This document shows, in pieces, positions 25,902 to 33,664 of a stretch of 64,000 nucleotides of DNA. Source of the stretch: Geodermatophilus aquaeductus (GTDB lineage: Bacteria; Actinomycetota; Actinomycetes; Mycobacteriales; Geodermatophilaceae); the NCBI RefSeq assembly GCF_900182545.1, contig NZ_FXTJ01000006.1, forward strand, positions 235,434 to 299,433, written 5' to 3'. How positions within the stretch are numbered: the first letter of the stretch is position 1; every line of letters begins with the position of its first letter. The notes below the pieces were generated by a model. The model saw only the letters and a list, made by a program, of their open reading frames with translations, was not told the origin of the DNA and made no database searches. The position numbers were made by a program, and so were the translations under genes.

Positions 25902-27347
25902 ATGACGACATCACCTGCGCCCACCGCCAGCTCCTCGACCGGCCGGCCGCGGGTGGTGATCGTCGGTTCCGGCTTCGGCGGCCTGTTCGCCGCCAAGGCG
26001 CTGCGCCGTGCCGACGTCGACATCACCGTCGTGGCCAAGACCGGCCACCACCTGTTCCAGCCGCTGCTCTACCAGGTGGCCACCGGCATCCTCTCCGAGG
26101 GCGAGATCGCCCCGGCCACCCGCGAGGTGCTGCGGCACCAGAAGAACGCGCGCGTGGTGCTCGGCGAGGTCGTGGACGTCGACGTCGACGCGCGCACGGT
26201 CACCTCCACGGTGCTCGGCCGCACCACGGTGCACCCCTACGACGAGCTGATCGTCGCCGCGGGCGCCGGGCAGTCCTACTTCGGCAACGACCAGTTCGCC
26301 GAGTTCGCGCCGGGCATGAAGAGCATCGACGACGCGCTCGAGCTGCGCGGCCGCATCTTCGGCGCCTTCGAGCTCGCCGAGCTCGCCACCGACCCGGCCG
26401 AGATCGACCGGCTGATGACCTTCGTCGTCGTCGGCGCCGGCCCCACCGGCGTGGAGATGGCCGGGCAGATCGCCGAGCTCGCGCACCGCACGCTGCGCCG
26501 CGACTTCCGCACCATCGACCCGGAGAAGGCGCGCATCGTCCTGCTCGACGGCGCGCCCCAGGTGCTGCCGCCGTTCGGGCCGAAGCTGGGCGAGAAGGCC
26601 CGCCGCCACCTCAACGAGATGGGCGTGGAGGTCCAGCTCGGCGCCCTGGTCACCGACCTCGACTCCGACGGCCTGACCGTCAAGGACTCCGACGGCCAGC
26701 TGCGCCGCATCCCCGCGGCCACCAAGGTGTGGGCCGCCGGCGTGCAGGCCTCGCCGCTGGGTCGCCTGCTCGGTGACAAGACCGGCGCCGAGGTCGACCG
26801 GGCCGGGCGCATCTCGGTGCAGCCGGACCTCACGCTGCCCGGGCACCCCGAGATCCACGTCGTCGGCGACATGGCCAACCACCCGGACAAGTACCCCGGC
26901 GTCGCCCAGGTCGCGATCCAGGGCGGCCGCTACGCCGCCGGGCAGATCCAGCGGCGGCTGGCCGGCAAGTCCCCCGCGGGCCCGTTCCGGTACCGCGACA
27001 AGGGCAACATGGCCACCATCTCGCGGTTCTCCGCGGTGGCCGACATCAAGGGGATGAAGTTCGAGGGCTTCATCGCCTGGGTGATCTGGCTGGTGGTGCA
27101 CCTCTTCTACATCATCGGGTTCAAGAGCCGGATCACCACGGTGCTGCACTGGATGGTCAGCTTCCTCGGCCGCGGCCGGTCGCAGCGGGTCGCCACCCAG
27201 CAGCAGGTCTACGGCCGGCTGGCCCTGGAGAAGCTCGGCCCCGGCTTCGAGGCGTCGAAGACCGGTGGCCCGAAGGACCACCCGGACACCCCCGACGACG
27301 TCAACCCCGAGCAGCAGCACGACTTCGTCGGCCGCCGCACCGCCTGA
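25902..27347 (+). CDS. ndh: Type II NADH:quinone dehydrogenase (NDH-2)
   Basis: FAD enzyme of 481 residues that oxidises NADH and reduces quinone at the inner face of the membrane without pumping protons. FAD motif VVIVGSGFGGLFAAKAL is near residues 19-35, and the NADH motif VVVGAGPTGVEMAG near 177-190. The quinone-site stretch PLLYQVATGIL is near 65-75. A C-terminal membrane-anchoring helix (FIAWVIWLVVHLFYIIGF near 388-405) and the DMA-type FAD end motif VVGDMA near 320 complete the family picture. The ATG at 25902 follows GGAGAGGA. The 24-residue upstream extension is unlikely. The length and anchor match mycobacterial Ndh. Confidence 0.94.
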   Translation: MTTSPAPTASSSTGRPRVVIVGSGFGGLFAAKALRRADVDITVVAKTGHHLFQPLLYQVATGILSEGEIAPATREVLRHQKNARVVLGEVVDVDVDARTVTSTVLGRTTVHPYDELIVAAGAGQSYFGNDQFAEFAPGMKSIDDALELRGRIFGAFELAELATDPAEIDRLMTFVVVGAGPTGVEMAGQIAELAHRTLRRDFRTIDPEKARIVLLDGAPQVLPPFGPKLGEKARRHLNEMGVEVQLGALVTDLDSDGLTVKDSDGQLRRIPAATKVWAAGVQASPLGRLLGDKTGAEVDRAGRISVQPDLTLPGHPEIHVVGDMANHPDKYPGVAQVAIQGGRYAAGQIQRRLAGKSPAGPFRYRDKGNMATISRFSAVADIKGMKFEGFIAWVIWLVVHLFYIIGFKSRITTVLHWMVSFLGRGRSQRVATQQQVYGRLALEKLGPGFEASKTGGPKDHPDTPDDVNPEQQHDFVGRRTA

Positions 27348-27371
27348 GCAAGGACCCCGCTGCTCGACCTC

Positions 27372-27405
27372 CTCGGCCCGTCCGGCCTCAGCCGGGCGGG
27401 CCGAG
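27372..27405. terminator. Terminator hairpin that contains the stop codon of the convergent gene
   Basis: CTCGGCCCG-t-CCGGC and GCCGG-g-CGGGCCGAG form an interrupted 14-bp stem with the four-base loop CTCA. It follows the NDH-2 gene. The stop codon of the leftward esterase (27388-27390) lies in the loop, so its last codons are part of the stem. Confidence 0.75.
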
Positions 27406-28065
27406 CCACGTGTCGAGCGCGGCCGTGACCAGGGCGGGGGTCACCACGTGGCCGCCGTCGAACTCGTCGTAGGTGACGTCGTAGCCGGCCGCGGCCAGGT
27501 CCCCGGACACCCGGCGGCCGCAGCGGTCCACCGGCAGCACCCGGTCTCCGGTGCCGTGGGCGATCCACACGCGCGGGCGGCCGGTGCGCCCGGGCGGGGC
27601 GGTGAAGCCCGGCGAGAAGGCCAGCAGCGCGTCGAACAGGTCGCCGTTGGCCAGGCCGAGGGACAGCGCGTAGGACGCGCCGTCGGAGAACCCGCCGAGC
27701 GCGACCCGGGAGACCGCCGTCCCCGACGCCACCCGGTCGAGCGCGGCGTCGAGGACGGCGACGTCGCGGCCCAGCCCGCCGGTGAGCAGGTCCCAGGTCG
27801 CGGCGGCCGAGGAGGTCGCGAGGACGGCGACCCCGCGGGCGAGGGCGACCTCTCCCACCGCCGCCAGCGACTGGTGCGCCGTGCCGCCCGCGCCGTGGCA
27901 GAACACCAGCAGCGGCCGCGGCTCGCCCCCGCCCGCGGGCACCGCCACCAGCGCCTCGGGCCCGCCCAGGTCGAGCGTCGTTGTGCCCGGCGGCAGCGGC
28001 GGGCCGGCCGGCTGCGGGCCGGGGCGGGCGTCGAGACGGCCGATCCCGGCCGCGGGCAGCGCCAT
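27388..28065 (-). CDS. Alpha/beta hydrolase, phospholipase/carboxylesterase-like
   Basis: Protein of 225 residues with Ser in LGGFSDGASYAL (near 125), Asp in HGTGDRVLP (near 175) and His in DGGHVVTP (near 206). This is the layout of small carboxylesterase/PHB-depolymerase-like hydrolases. The oxyanion stretch is LLVFCHGAGGTA. The ATG at 28065 overlaps the upstream stop as TGATG, so it is the third gene of a coupled chain with the GCS2 ligase and EreA-like genes. No secretion signal is seen, so it is cytosolic. Confidence 0.85.
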   Translation of the reverse strand: MALPAAGIGRLDARPGPQPAGPPLPPGTTTLDLGGPEALVAVPAGGGEPRPLLVFCHGAGGTAHQSLAAVGEVALARGVAVLATSSAAATWDLLTGGLGRDVAVLDAALDRVASGTAVSRVALGGFSDGASYALSLGLANGDLFDALLAFSPGFTAPPGRTGRPRVWIAHGTGDRVLPVDRCGRRVSGDLAAAGYDVTYDEFDGGHVVTPALVTAALDTWLGPPG

Positions 28066-29336
28066 CAGACCGCGTGCGCCATCGGCGGCACGTGCTCGTC
28101 GGGCCGCTCCAGGTGCAGCGGCTGCAGCGGCGTCGTCTCCTCCAGGTAGAGCAACGCGTCGTAGCGCTCGCCGACGACGGTGGGCACGTAGTTGCCCCAC
28201 CGCTCGCGCTCGGGCCGGTAGACGACGCCGATCGCCCGGTGGCCCAGGCGCGCGTCGAGCCACCCGGGTCGGTCACCGCGCGGGACGACGACCAGCGCGT
28301 CGTGGCCGACCTCGCGGTGCAGCAGGTCCTCCAGGCTGCCCTCGCGCGCCGGCGGCACGGCCATCCGCTCCATCTGCGCGCCCCACTCCCGCCCGGCGAC
28401 CACCCCGCCGCGGTGGCCGGCGAACCCGACGAGGACGACGTCGTCGGTGCCGTGCCGCTCGCGCAGCAGCTGGCCGAGGTTGGTCATGCCGGCGTCGGCC
28501 ATGTCGGTGGCCCGCGCGTCGCCGACGTGCGTGTTGTGCGCCCAGACCACCGTCCTCGCGCCGGTGTGCGCCACCAGCCGGTCGAGGGTGTCGGCCATGT
28601 GCACGTCGCGGACGTTCCACGACGCCGCCGAGCCCTCGATCATCGCCCGGTAGTAGCGCTCGGCACCGACGACCACCGCGGCGTTCTGCTCGGCGGCGAA
28701 GCGGTCGTCGGGGTCGTCGCCCTCGCCGCGCTCCTCGCACAGCCGGCGCAGCAGGTCGACGACGGTCTCCTCGCAGGCCGCCGGGGCGAACCGCTGGGCG
28801 AAGGCGTACTCGGCGCCGTCCTCCCCGAAGGGCTCGAAGCAGCGCAGCGCCCGCCGCGCCGCCGCGGCGTGGTCGGGCTCGTGCTCCTCGACCCAGGCCA
28901 GGAGCTCGTGCATGGAGTCCCAGAGGCTGTAGACGTCGAGACCGGCGAAGCGCACCCGGTCGGGCTCGGGGCGGTCGGCGTTCCAGGCGCGCAGCCGGCG
29001 GAGGGAGTCGACGACGTCGTCGTTGGCCCACATCCAGGTCGGCCAGCGGCTGATCGCGTCGAGCGCCTCCCGCGGGTCGCCGGCCCCGCCGGGCCGCAGC
29101 CGCACGCTGCGGTCGGCCCGGGCGCAGTCGGGCCAGTCCCCCTCGACGGCGACCAGCCCGAACCCGCGCTCCTCGACCAGTCGGCGGGTCAGCGCCGCGC
29201 GCCAGGCGTAGTACTCGTGCGTGCCGTGGCTCGCCTCGCCGACCGCGACGAACCGCGCGTCCCCGATCCGCTCGAGCAGCGGGTCGAGGTCGGCGTCGTC
29301 GCGCAGCGGGCGGGCCCACTCCCCGGAGCCGCCCAT
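28065..29336 (-). CDS. Erythromycin esterase (EreA)-like family protein
   Basis: Protein of 423 residues with the EreA-type fold. The active-site motif VAVGEASHGTHEYYAWR near residues 31-47 supplies the conserved Glu and His, followed by WPTWMWANDDV and the second His motif VVWAHNTHVGD near 260. Most members are not macrolide resistance enzymes and have no known substrate; some relatives occur in succinoglycan or thiol contexts. It is joined by TGATG overlaps to the GCS2 ligase upstream and the esterase downstream. The trio may therefore make or modify one amide or ester product. Confidence 0.88.
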   Translation of the reverse strand: MGGSGEWARPLRDDADLDPLLERIGDARFVAVGEASHGTHEYYAWRAALTRRLVEERGFGLVAVEGDWPDCARADRSVRLRPGGAGDPREALDAISRWPTWMWANDDVVDSLRRLRAWNADRPEPDRVRFAGLDVYSLWDSMHELLAWVEEHEPDHAAAARRALRCFEPFGEDGAEYAFAQRFAPAACEETVVDLLRRLCEERGEGDDPDDRFAAEQNAAVVVGAERYYRAMIEGSAASWNVRDVHMADTLDRLVAHTGARTVVWAHNTHVGDARATDMADAGMTNLGQLLRERHGTDDVVLVGFAGHRGGVVAGREWGAQMERMAVPPAREGSLEDLLHREVGHDALVVVPRGDRPGWLDARLGHRAIGVVYRPERERWGNYVPTVVGERYDALLYLEETTPLQPLHLERPDEHVPPMAHAV

Positions 29337-30472
29337 CAGGTCCTCCCGGCCGCCCCCTCGCGGACGACCCACTCCGCGACCGCCCGGCGGTCGCCCGTGC
29401 GCAGCCAGGTGCTCCGCTGCCGCGCCGCGGAGGTACCCCGGCCCAGCAGGTCCTGCACGCGGGCGGTCACCTCGTCCCACTCCCCCGCCGCGGTGAGGTC
29501 CTCCTCCAGCTCGGCCAGCAGCGCGCCCACCGCCTCGGCGGCGTCGACGAGCTCGCCCCGCAGCGGGTCGAACAGCGGGCCGCCGAGCCCGGAGCGGGCC
29601 GCCCGCCAGCGCGCCGCCCGCAGCAGCTCCGGTCGCACCTCCGGCACCGGCTCGCCGCGCCGCGCCCGGGCGGCCAGGACCCGCACCAGCGAGCGGACCA
29701 GGCCGGCGTGCAGGACGGCGTCGTCGAGGGTGGTGCAGACGTCGGCCAGCCGGAACTCGAGGGTGGGCAGCCGGGCCGAGGGGCGGACGTCCCAGTAGAG
29801 GTGCGAGCCGTCCTCCACCACGCCGGAGGCGACCAGCCCGGCGAGGACCCGGCGGTAGCCGTCGGCGTCGCCGAGCGGCTCGGGCGCCCCGGCGTGCGGG
29901 AAGCGCGTCCACCAGAGGGTGCGCCAGGACTCGTAGCCGGTGTCGACGCCGTCGTGGAACGGCGAGCTGCAGGTCATCGCCAGCAGCACCGGGATGTAGG
30001 GGCGGGTGCGGTCGAGCACGGCGACCGCGGTGTCGAGGTCGGGGATGCCGACGTGCACGTGGCAGCCGCAGATGTCCTGCTGCCGCGCCAGGCCCGCCCA
30101 CCGGCCGACCATCGCCTCGTAGCGCTCGCCGGGCGTGACCGGCATGGTGTGCCACGAGTTCCACGGGTGCGTGGAGGCCGGCAGCAGCAGGAGCCCGTCC
30201 CGCTCGGCCGCGGCGGCGGCTTCGGCGCGCGCGGCCACCAGCTCGGCGCGCACCTGCTCCAGCGACGTGCACACGCCGGTGGCGATCTCCAGCTGCGTGG
30301 TCGCGATCTCCGGGTGCACGCGCTCCCCGGCCTTTCCCGCGAGCGCCGCGGCGGACGCGCGCGGGCCCGGGGTCATCTCCAGGGTGTCCGGGTCGACGAG
30401 GTGGAACTCCTCCTCGACGCCCAGGGTGCGCCCGACCACGGCGCCCTCCGTCTGCAGGCCGTCGATGCGCAC
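29336..30472 (-). CDS. Glutamate-cysteine ligase family 2 (YbdK-like carboxylate-amine ligase)
   Basis: ATP-dependent ligase of 378 residues in the GCS2 family. N-terminal TLGVEEEFHLVD carries the Mg/ATP-binding Glu cluster. CGCHVHVGIPD and HLYWDVRPSARLPTLEFRLADV form the active site. Members join glutamate to cysteine or another amine; EgtA is a distant relative. No other ergothioneine genes lie here, so the product is open. The GTG at 30472 follows GAGGAGGGG and fits the family start. It heads a leftward chain with the EreA-like and esterase genes. Confidence 0.9.
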   Translation of the reverse strand: MRIDGLQTEGAVVGRTLGVEEEFHLVDPDTLEMTPGPRASAAALAGKAGERVHPEIATTQLEIATGVCTSLEQVRAELVAARAEAAAAAERDGLLLLPASTHPWNSWHTMPVTPGERYEAMVGRWAGLARQQDICGCHVHVGIPDLDTAVAVLDRTRPYIPVLLAMTCSSPFHDGVDTGYESWRTLWWTRFPHAGAPEPLGDADGYRRVLAGLVASGVVEDGSHLYWDVRPSARLPTLEFRLADVCTTLDDAVLHAGLVRSLVRVLAARARRGEPVPEVRPELLRAARWRAARSGLGGPLFDPLRGELVDAAEAVGALLAELEEDLTAAGEWDEVTARVQDLLGRGTSAARQRSTWLRTGDRRAVAEWVVREGAAGRT

Positions 30473-30550
30473 GCCCCTCCTCGGTGCCGGCCGGTCGCCG
30501 GGCAGGCCGACGCTACGGGCGCCGCTCCCCCGGCGCACCTGCTGACCAGC

Positions 30551-30592
30551 GTGCTCGTGCTCTGGTCCGCATCGGGGGCAGAGCACGAGCGC
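30551..30592. repeat. Inverted repeat with 12-bp perfect arms
   Basis: GCTCGTGCTCTG (30553-30564) and CAGAGCACGAGC (30579-30590) flank a 14-base loop, in the divergent gap between the GCS2 ligase and the protease gene. It may be an REP-like element or an operator; nothing else shows in this 261-bp gap except the palindrome at 30709. Confidence 0.6.
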
Positions 30593-30708
30593 CCGCGAGG
30601 ACACCCCGTCCCGCCCCGTTCGCCCAGGGCGTGACGGAGACGCTGGCGGGCGGGTCCGGCGAGGCGTCCACTGGGCGGTGCAAGCATGTAATCAACCCGG
30701 TGACCACG

Positions 30709-30720
30709 GAGTGATCACTC
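30709..30720. promoter_or_regulatory. 12-bp palindrome upstream of the S1C protease
   Basis: GAGTGATCACTC is a perfect palindrome 13 bases before the GTG at 30734, just before the GAGGAGG ribosome site. It could be an operator that blocks the promoter or start. Confidence 0.45.
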
Positions 30721-30733
30721 GAGGAGGTGCGCC

Positions 30734-31675
30734 GTGACCCGACCGGACACCGACGCCGCCCTGGACGCCTACAGCCGGGTGGTCACCGCCGTGGCCGCCG
30801 ACCTCACCCCGCACGTCGCCGCGCTGCAGGTGACCGGTCCCGACGGCCGCTCCGGAGCCGGCTCCGCGGTCGTCGTCCCCGGCGACGGGCTGATGCTCAC
30901 GAACGCGCACGTCGTCGGGCGGGCGCGCGCCGGCCGGGCCGTGTTCGCCGACGGCAGCGAGGCGCCCGTCGAGGTGGTCGGCACCGATCCGCTGTCCGAC
31001 CTCGCCGTCGTCCGCGCGACCACCGGGGCACCGGAGCCGGCGGTGCTCGGCGACGCCGCGCAGCTGCGGGTCGGTCAGCTCGTCGTCGCCGTCGGCAACC
31101 CCCTGGGCCTGGCCGGGTCGGTGACCGCCGGCGTCGTCAGCGGGCTGGGCCGCTCCCTGCCCACCCGGGACGGGCGCACCGCCCGGGTGGTCGAGGACGT
31201 CATCCAGACCGACGCCGCCCTCAACCCCGGCAACTCCGGCGGCGCGCTCGCCGACTCCGCCAGCCGGGTGGTCGGCATCAACACCGCCGTCGCCGGATGG
31301 GGGCTCGGGCTGGCCGTGCCGGTCAACGCCACCACCCGCCGCATCGTCGACGCGCTCGTCCGCGACGGGCGGGTGCGCCGCGCCTACCTGGGCCTGGTGA
31401 GCAGCCCCGCGCCGCTGCCGGCCGCGCTGGCCGAGCGCACCGGGCAGCGGCGGGGACTGCGCGTGGTCGACGTCGTCGCGGGGTCCCCGGCCGACCGGGC
31501 CGGGCTGCGCGCCGGCGACCTGGTGCTCGAGGCCGGCCGCGCGCCCGTGGCCGAGGCGCAGAGCCTGCAGCGGCTGCTGTTCACCGAGGCGATCGGGCGG
31601 CAGCTGCCGGTGACGGTGTACCGGCTCGGGGCGATGGTCGACGTCATCGCGGTGCCCACCGAGCTCACCGGCTGA
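30734..31675 (+). CDS. S1C-family serine protease with PDZ domain, apparently cytosolic
   Basis: HtrA/DegP-type protein of 313 residues. The trypsin-like domain has the complete triad: His 59 (TNAHVVG), Asp 89 (DPLSDLAVV) and Ser 168 (NPGNSGGAL). A C-terminal PDZ domain (about 215-300) includes VVDVVAGSPADRAGLRAGDLVL. Unlike most HtrA proteins it shows neither a signal peptide nor a membrane segment before the protease domain; only 30 polar residues precede it. It therefore looks cytosolic. The GTG at 30734 has GAGGAGG upstream. A 12-bp palindrome overlaps the promoter region. Confidence 0.9.
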   Translation: MTRPDTDAALDAYSRVVTAVAADLTPHVAALQVTGPDGRSGAGSAVVVPGDGLMLTNAHVVGRARAGRAVFADGSEAPVEVVGTDPLSDLAVVRATTGAPEPAVLGDAAQLRVGQLVVAVGNPLGLAGSVTAGVVSGLGRSLPTRDGRTARVVEDVIQTDAALNPGNSGGALADSASRVVGINTAVAGWGLGLAVPVNATTRRIVDALVRDGRVRRAYLGLVSSPAPLPAALAERTGQRRGLRVVDVVAGSPADRAGLRAGDLVLEAGRAPVAEAQSLQRLLFTEAIGRQLPVTVYRLGAMVDVIAVPTELTG

Positions 31676-31760
31676 CCCCTTCCGAGGGGGGACGCTCGCC
31701 GTCGCCCTCAGGACCGTCCGGATCGGTGACGATGTCGTCCGCGACGGAGGGGAGCTGCCG

Positions 31761-32708
31761 GTGCACGGGGACCGCAGGGGCGGGCTGGGCCTGCTCGCGT
31801 TGTTGTACGGCTGTGCCGCGAGCACGTGCGCGGCCGGTGCGCTCTGGCCGATGCACCCGCGGACGCCGGTCGTGCTGCTCACGGCGCTGGCGGCCGTCGG
31901 CGGGGTCGGGTCCGCGGCCCTGTGGCACCTGCGCGACCGCGCGCCGATGGCCCTCGTGCACGCCGCCCTCGCCCTGCTGTCGGTGCTCACCGCGCTGCTC
32001 GCCTGGCGCTCGGTCACCGCGGTCGGCGTCGTCGGCCTCGGCCCGGTGCTGGTGGCGCTCGGGGTGCTCGCCGGCCACGTGCTGCCGCCGGCGGCAGCCC
32101 GCCTGCACGTCGCCGGCGGGGTCGCCGTCGTCACCGTGGGGGCGCTCGCCGCGGCACCCGGCGGCTTCGTCTCCTCGTGGCTGGCCGCCGTCGTCACCGC
32201 CGCGGTCCTGACCGAGGCGCAGATCCGGCAGTCCGGCGCGCTCCGGTACGCGGCCGGCACCGACGCGCTGACCGGGGTGGCCAACCGCCGGGCCTGGGAG
32301 GCCGAGGCCGCCCGGCTGGTCGCGCTCGCCTCGCGCACCGGGGAGCCGCTCACGGTCGCGGTGCTCGACCTCGACGGCTTCAAGGCGGTCAACGACACGG
32401 CCGGCCACTCCGCCGGCGACGCGCTGCTGCGCTCGCTCGCCGCCCAGTGGAGCGCCGAGCTGCGCCGCTCCGACCTGCTCGGCCGCCTCGGCGGGGACGA
32501 GTTCGTGCTGTGCCTGCCCGGCACCGACGCCGTGCGCTGCGCCGAGCTGCTCGAGCGCCTGCACGCCGTCTCGGGCTCGCCATGGTCGGCCGGTACGGCG
32601 ACCGTCCGCCCCGGCGAGGACCTCGACGCGGCCCTCGTCCGGGCCGACGCCGCGCTCTACCGCGAGAAGCACGCCCGCCGGTCCGCACGCCCGACGCCGG
32701 TGGACTGA
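31761..32708 (+). CDS. Membrane-bound diguanylate cyclase (GGDEF domain)
   Basis: Protein of 315 residues. The first 155 residues form five or six hydrophobic helices. The GGDEF domain follows, with DALTGVANRRAW near 170, DLDGFKAVNDTAGHSAGDALL near 205-225 and an intact GGDEF near 244-248. RRSD five residues before GGDEF is a proper allosteric I-site (RxxD), so the enzyme should make cyclic di-GMP and be feedback inhibited. No EAL domain is attached. The GTG at 31761 follows GGAGGGGAG. The short membrane sensor is of unknown ligand. Confidence 0.9.
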   Translation: MHGDRRGGLGLLALLYGCAASTCAAGALWPMHPRTPVVLLTALAAVGGVGSAALWHLRDRAPMALVHAALALLSVLTALLAWRSVTAVGVVGLGPVLVALGVLAGHVLPPAAARLHVAGGVAVVTVGALAAAPGGFVSSWLAAVVTAAVLTEAQIRQSGALRYAAGTDALTGVANRRAWEAEAARLVALASRTGEPLTVAVLDLDGFKAVNDTAGHSAGDALLRSLAAQWSAELRRSDLLGRLGGDEFVLCLPGTDAVRCAELLERLHAVSGSPWSAGTATVRPGEDLDAALVRADAALYREKHARRSARPTPVD

Positions 32709-32711
32709 CCG

Positions 32712-33518
32712 CTAGGGACGGCGCCAGTCGTCGCCGGTCATGTGCGAGCCGGCCATCGGGCCCATCTGCAGCATGCCGCCGTCGACGGCGTAGGAGGAGC
32801 CGGTCACGTAGGACGCCTCCGGGGAGGCGAGGAACGCAACGACGGCGGCCACCTCGTGCGCGCTGCCGGGCCGGCCGACGGGCACGCCGGGCCGCTCGTG
32901 GCCGGGCGCGGTCGGGTCCTCGTCCTCCTGGCCGGTCATGGGCGTGGCGATCTCCCCCGGCGCGACGGCGTTGACGGTGATTCCGTGCTCGGCCAGCTCG
33001 ATCGCCGCCACGCGGGTGAGCAGCCCGAGCCCGCCCTTGGCCGCGCAGTAGGCGGCCGCGCCCACCCGCGGCTGGTGCTCGTGGACGCTGGTGACGTTGA
33101 CGATCCGCCCGCCGCGGCCGGCGTCGACCATGCGGCGGGCGGCGCGCTTCAGGCAGAGGAACGCCGCGTCGAGGTCGGTGGCCAGCACCTCGCGCCAGGT
33201 CCCGTAGTCGGTGTCGAGGATCAGCGTCGAGTGCCCGGTGCCGGCGTCGTTGACGAGGACGTCGATCCCGCCGAGCGCCTCGGCCAGCTCGTCGACGACG
33301 TCGGCGGCCTGTGGCAGCTGCGTGAGGTCGACGTGCCGCACCTCCGCGCGCCGTCCCGCGGCCCGCACCTCCTCCGCCGTCGCCCGGGCGTGCGCCTCGT
33401 CGCGGAACCAGGTGATGCCGACGTCGCACCCCTGCTGCGCGAGGGCCACGGCCGCCGCCCGCCCGATGCCCGACTCCGAACCGGTGACGACCGCGACGCG
33501 GCTCCGAGACTCCGTCAT
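32712..33518 (-). CDS. SDR-family oxidoreductase
   Basis: Short-chain dehydrogenase of 268 residues. The cofactor motif is TGSESGIG, the NDAG-type motif is LVNDAGTGHS, and the active site is NVTSVHEHQP with YCAAKGG. The C-terminus matches classical SDRs (SYAVDGGMLQMGPMAGSH). The replacement of NNAG by NDAG and the IATPMTGQEDED loop mark the sugar/glucose 1-dehydrogenase-like subgroup. The ATG at 33518 was chosen over an upstream frame because GGGGG lies seven bases before it. It converges on the diguanylate cyclase gene with a three-base gap. Confidence 0.88.
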   Translation of the reverse strand: MTESRSRVAVVTGSESGIGRAAAVALAQQGCDVGITWFRDEAHARATAEEVRAAGRRAEVRHVDLTQLPQAADVVDELAEALGGIDVLVNDAGTGHSTLILDTDYGTWREVLATDLDAAFLCLKRAARRMVDAGRGGRIVNVTSVHEHQPRVGAAAYCAAKGGLGLLTRVAAIELAEHGITVNAVAPGEIATPMTGQEDEDPTAPGHERPGVPVGRPGSAHEVAAVVAFLASPEASYVTGSSYAVDGGMLQMGPMAGSHMTGDDWRRP

Positions 33519-33664
33519 GCCCCCATGCTGGGGCCCGGCACGGGCGTCCGCCGGGTGGTGCCTCACCGTGCGCGATCCGGTCGCGACCGACCGACGCGCC
33601 GGGCCCGCGCGTCGTCACGTCGTCGTCGCACCCCGCCGGGACGGAGCGACACTCGGCAGACCCG

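Noticed and set aside
27352..27363. A third copy of the hairpin repeat after the NDH-2 gene
   Set aside because: Only one arm (GGACCCCGCTGC) is present and the complementary arm is missing, so I list it only as a possible half copy.
28065..29336. Macrolide resistance gene
   Set aside because: The EreA-like family is mostly of unknown substrate. Context with a GCS2 ligase does not point to antibiotic resistance.
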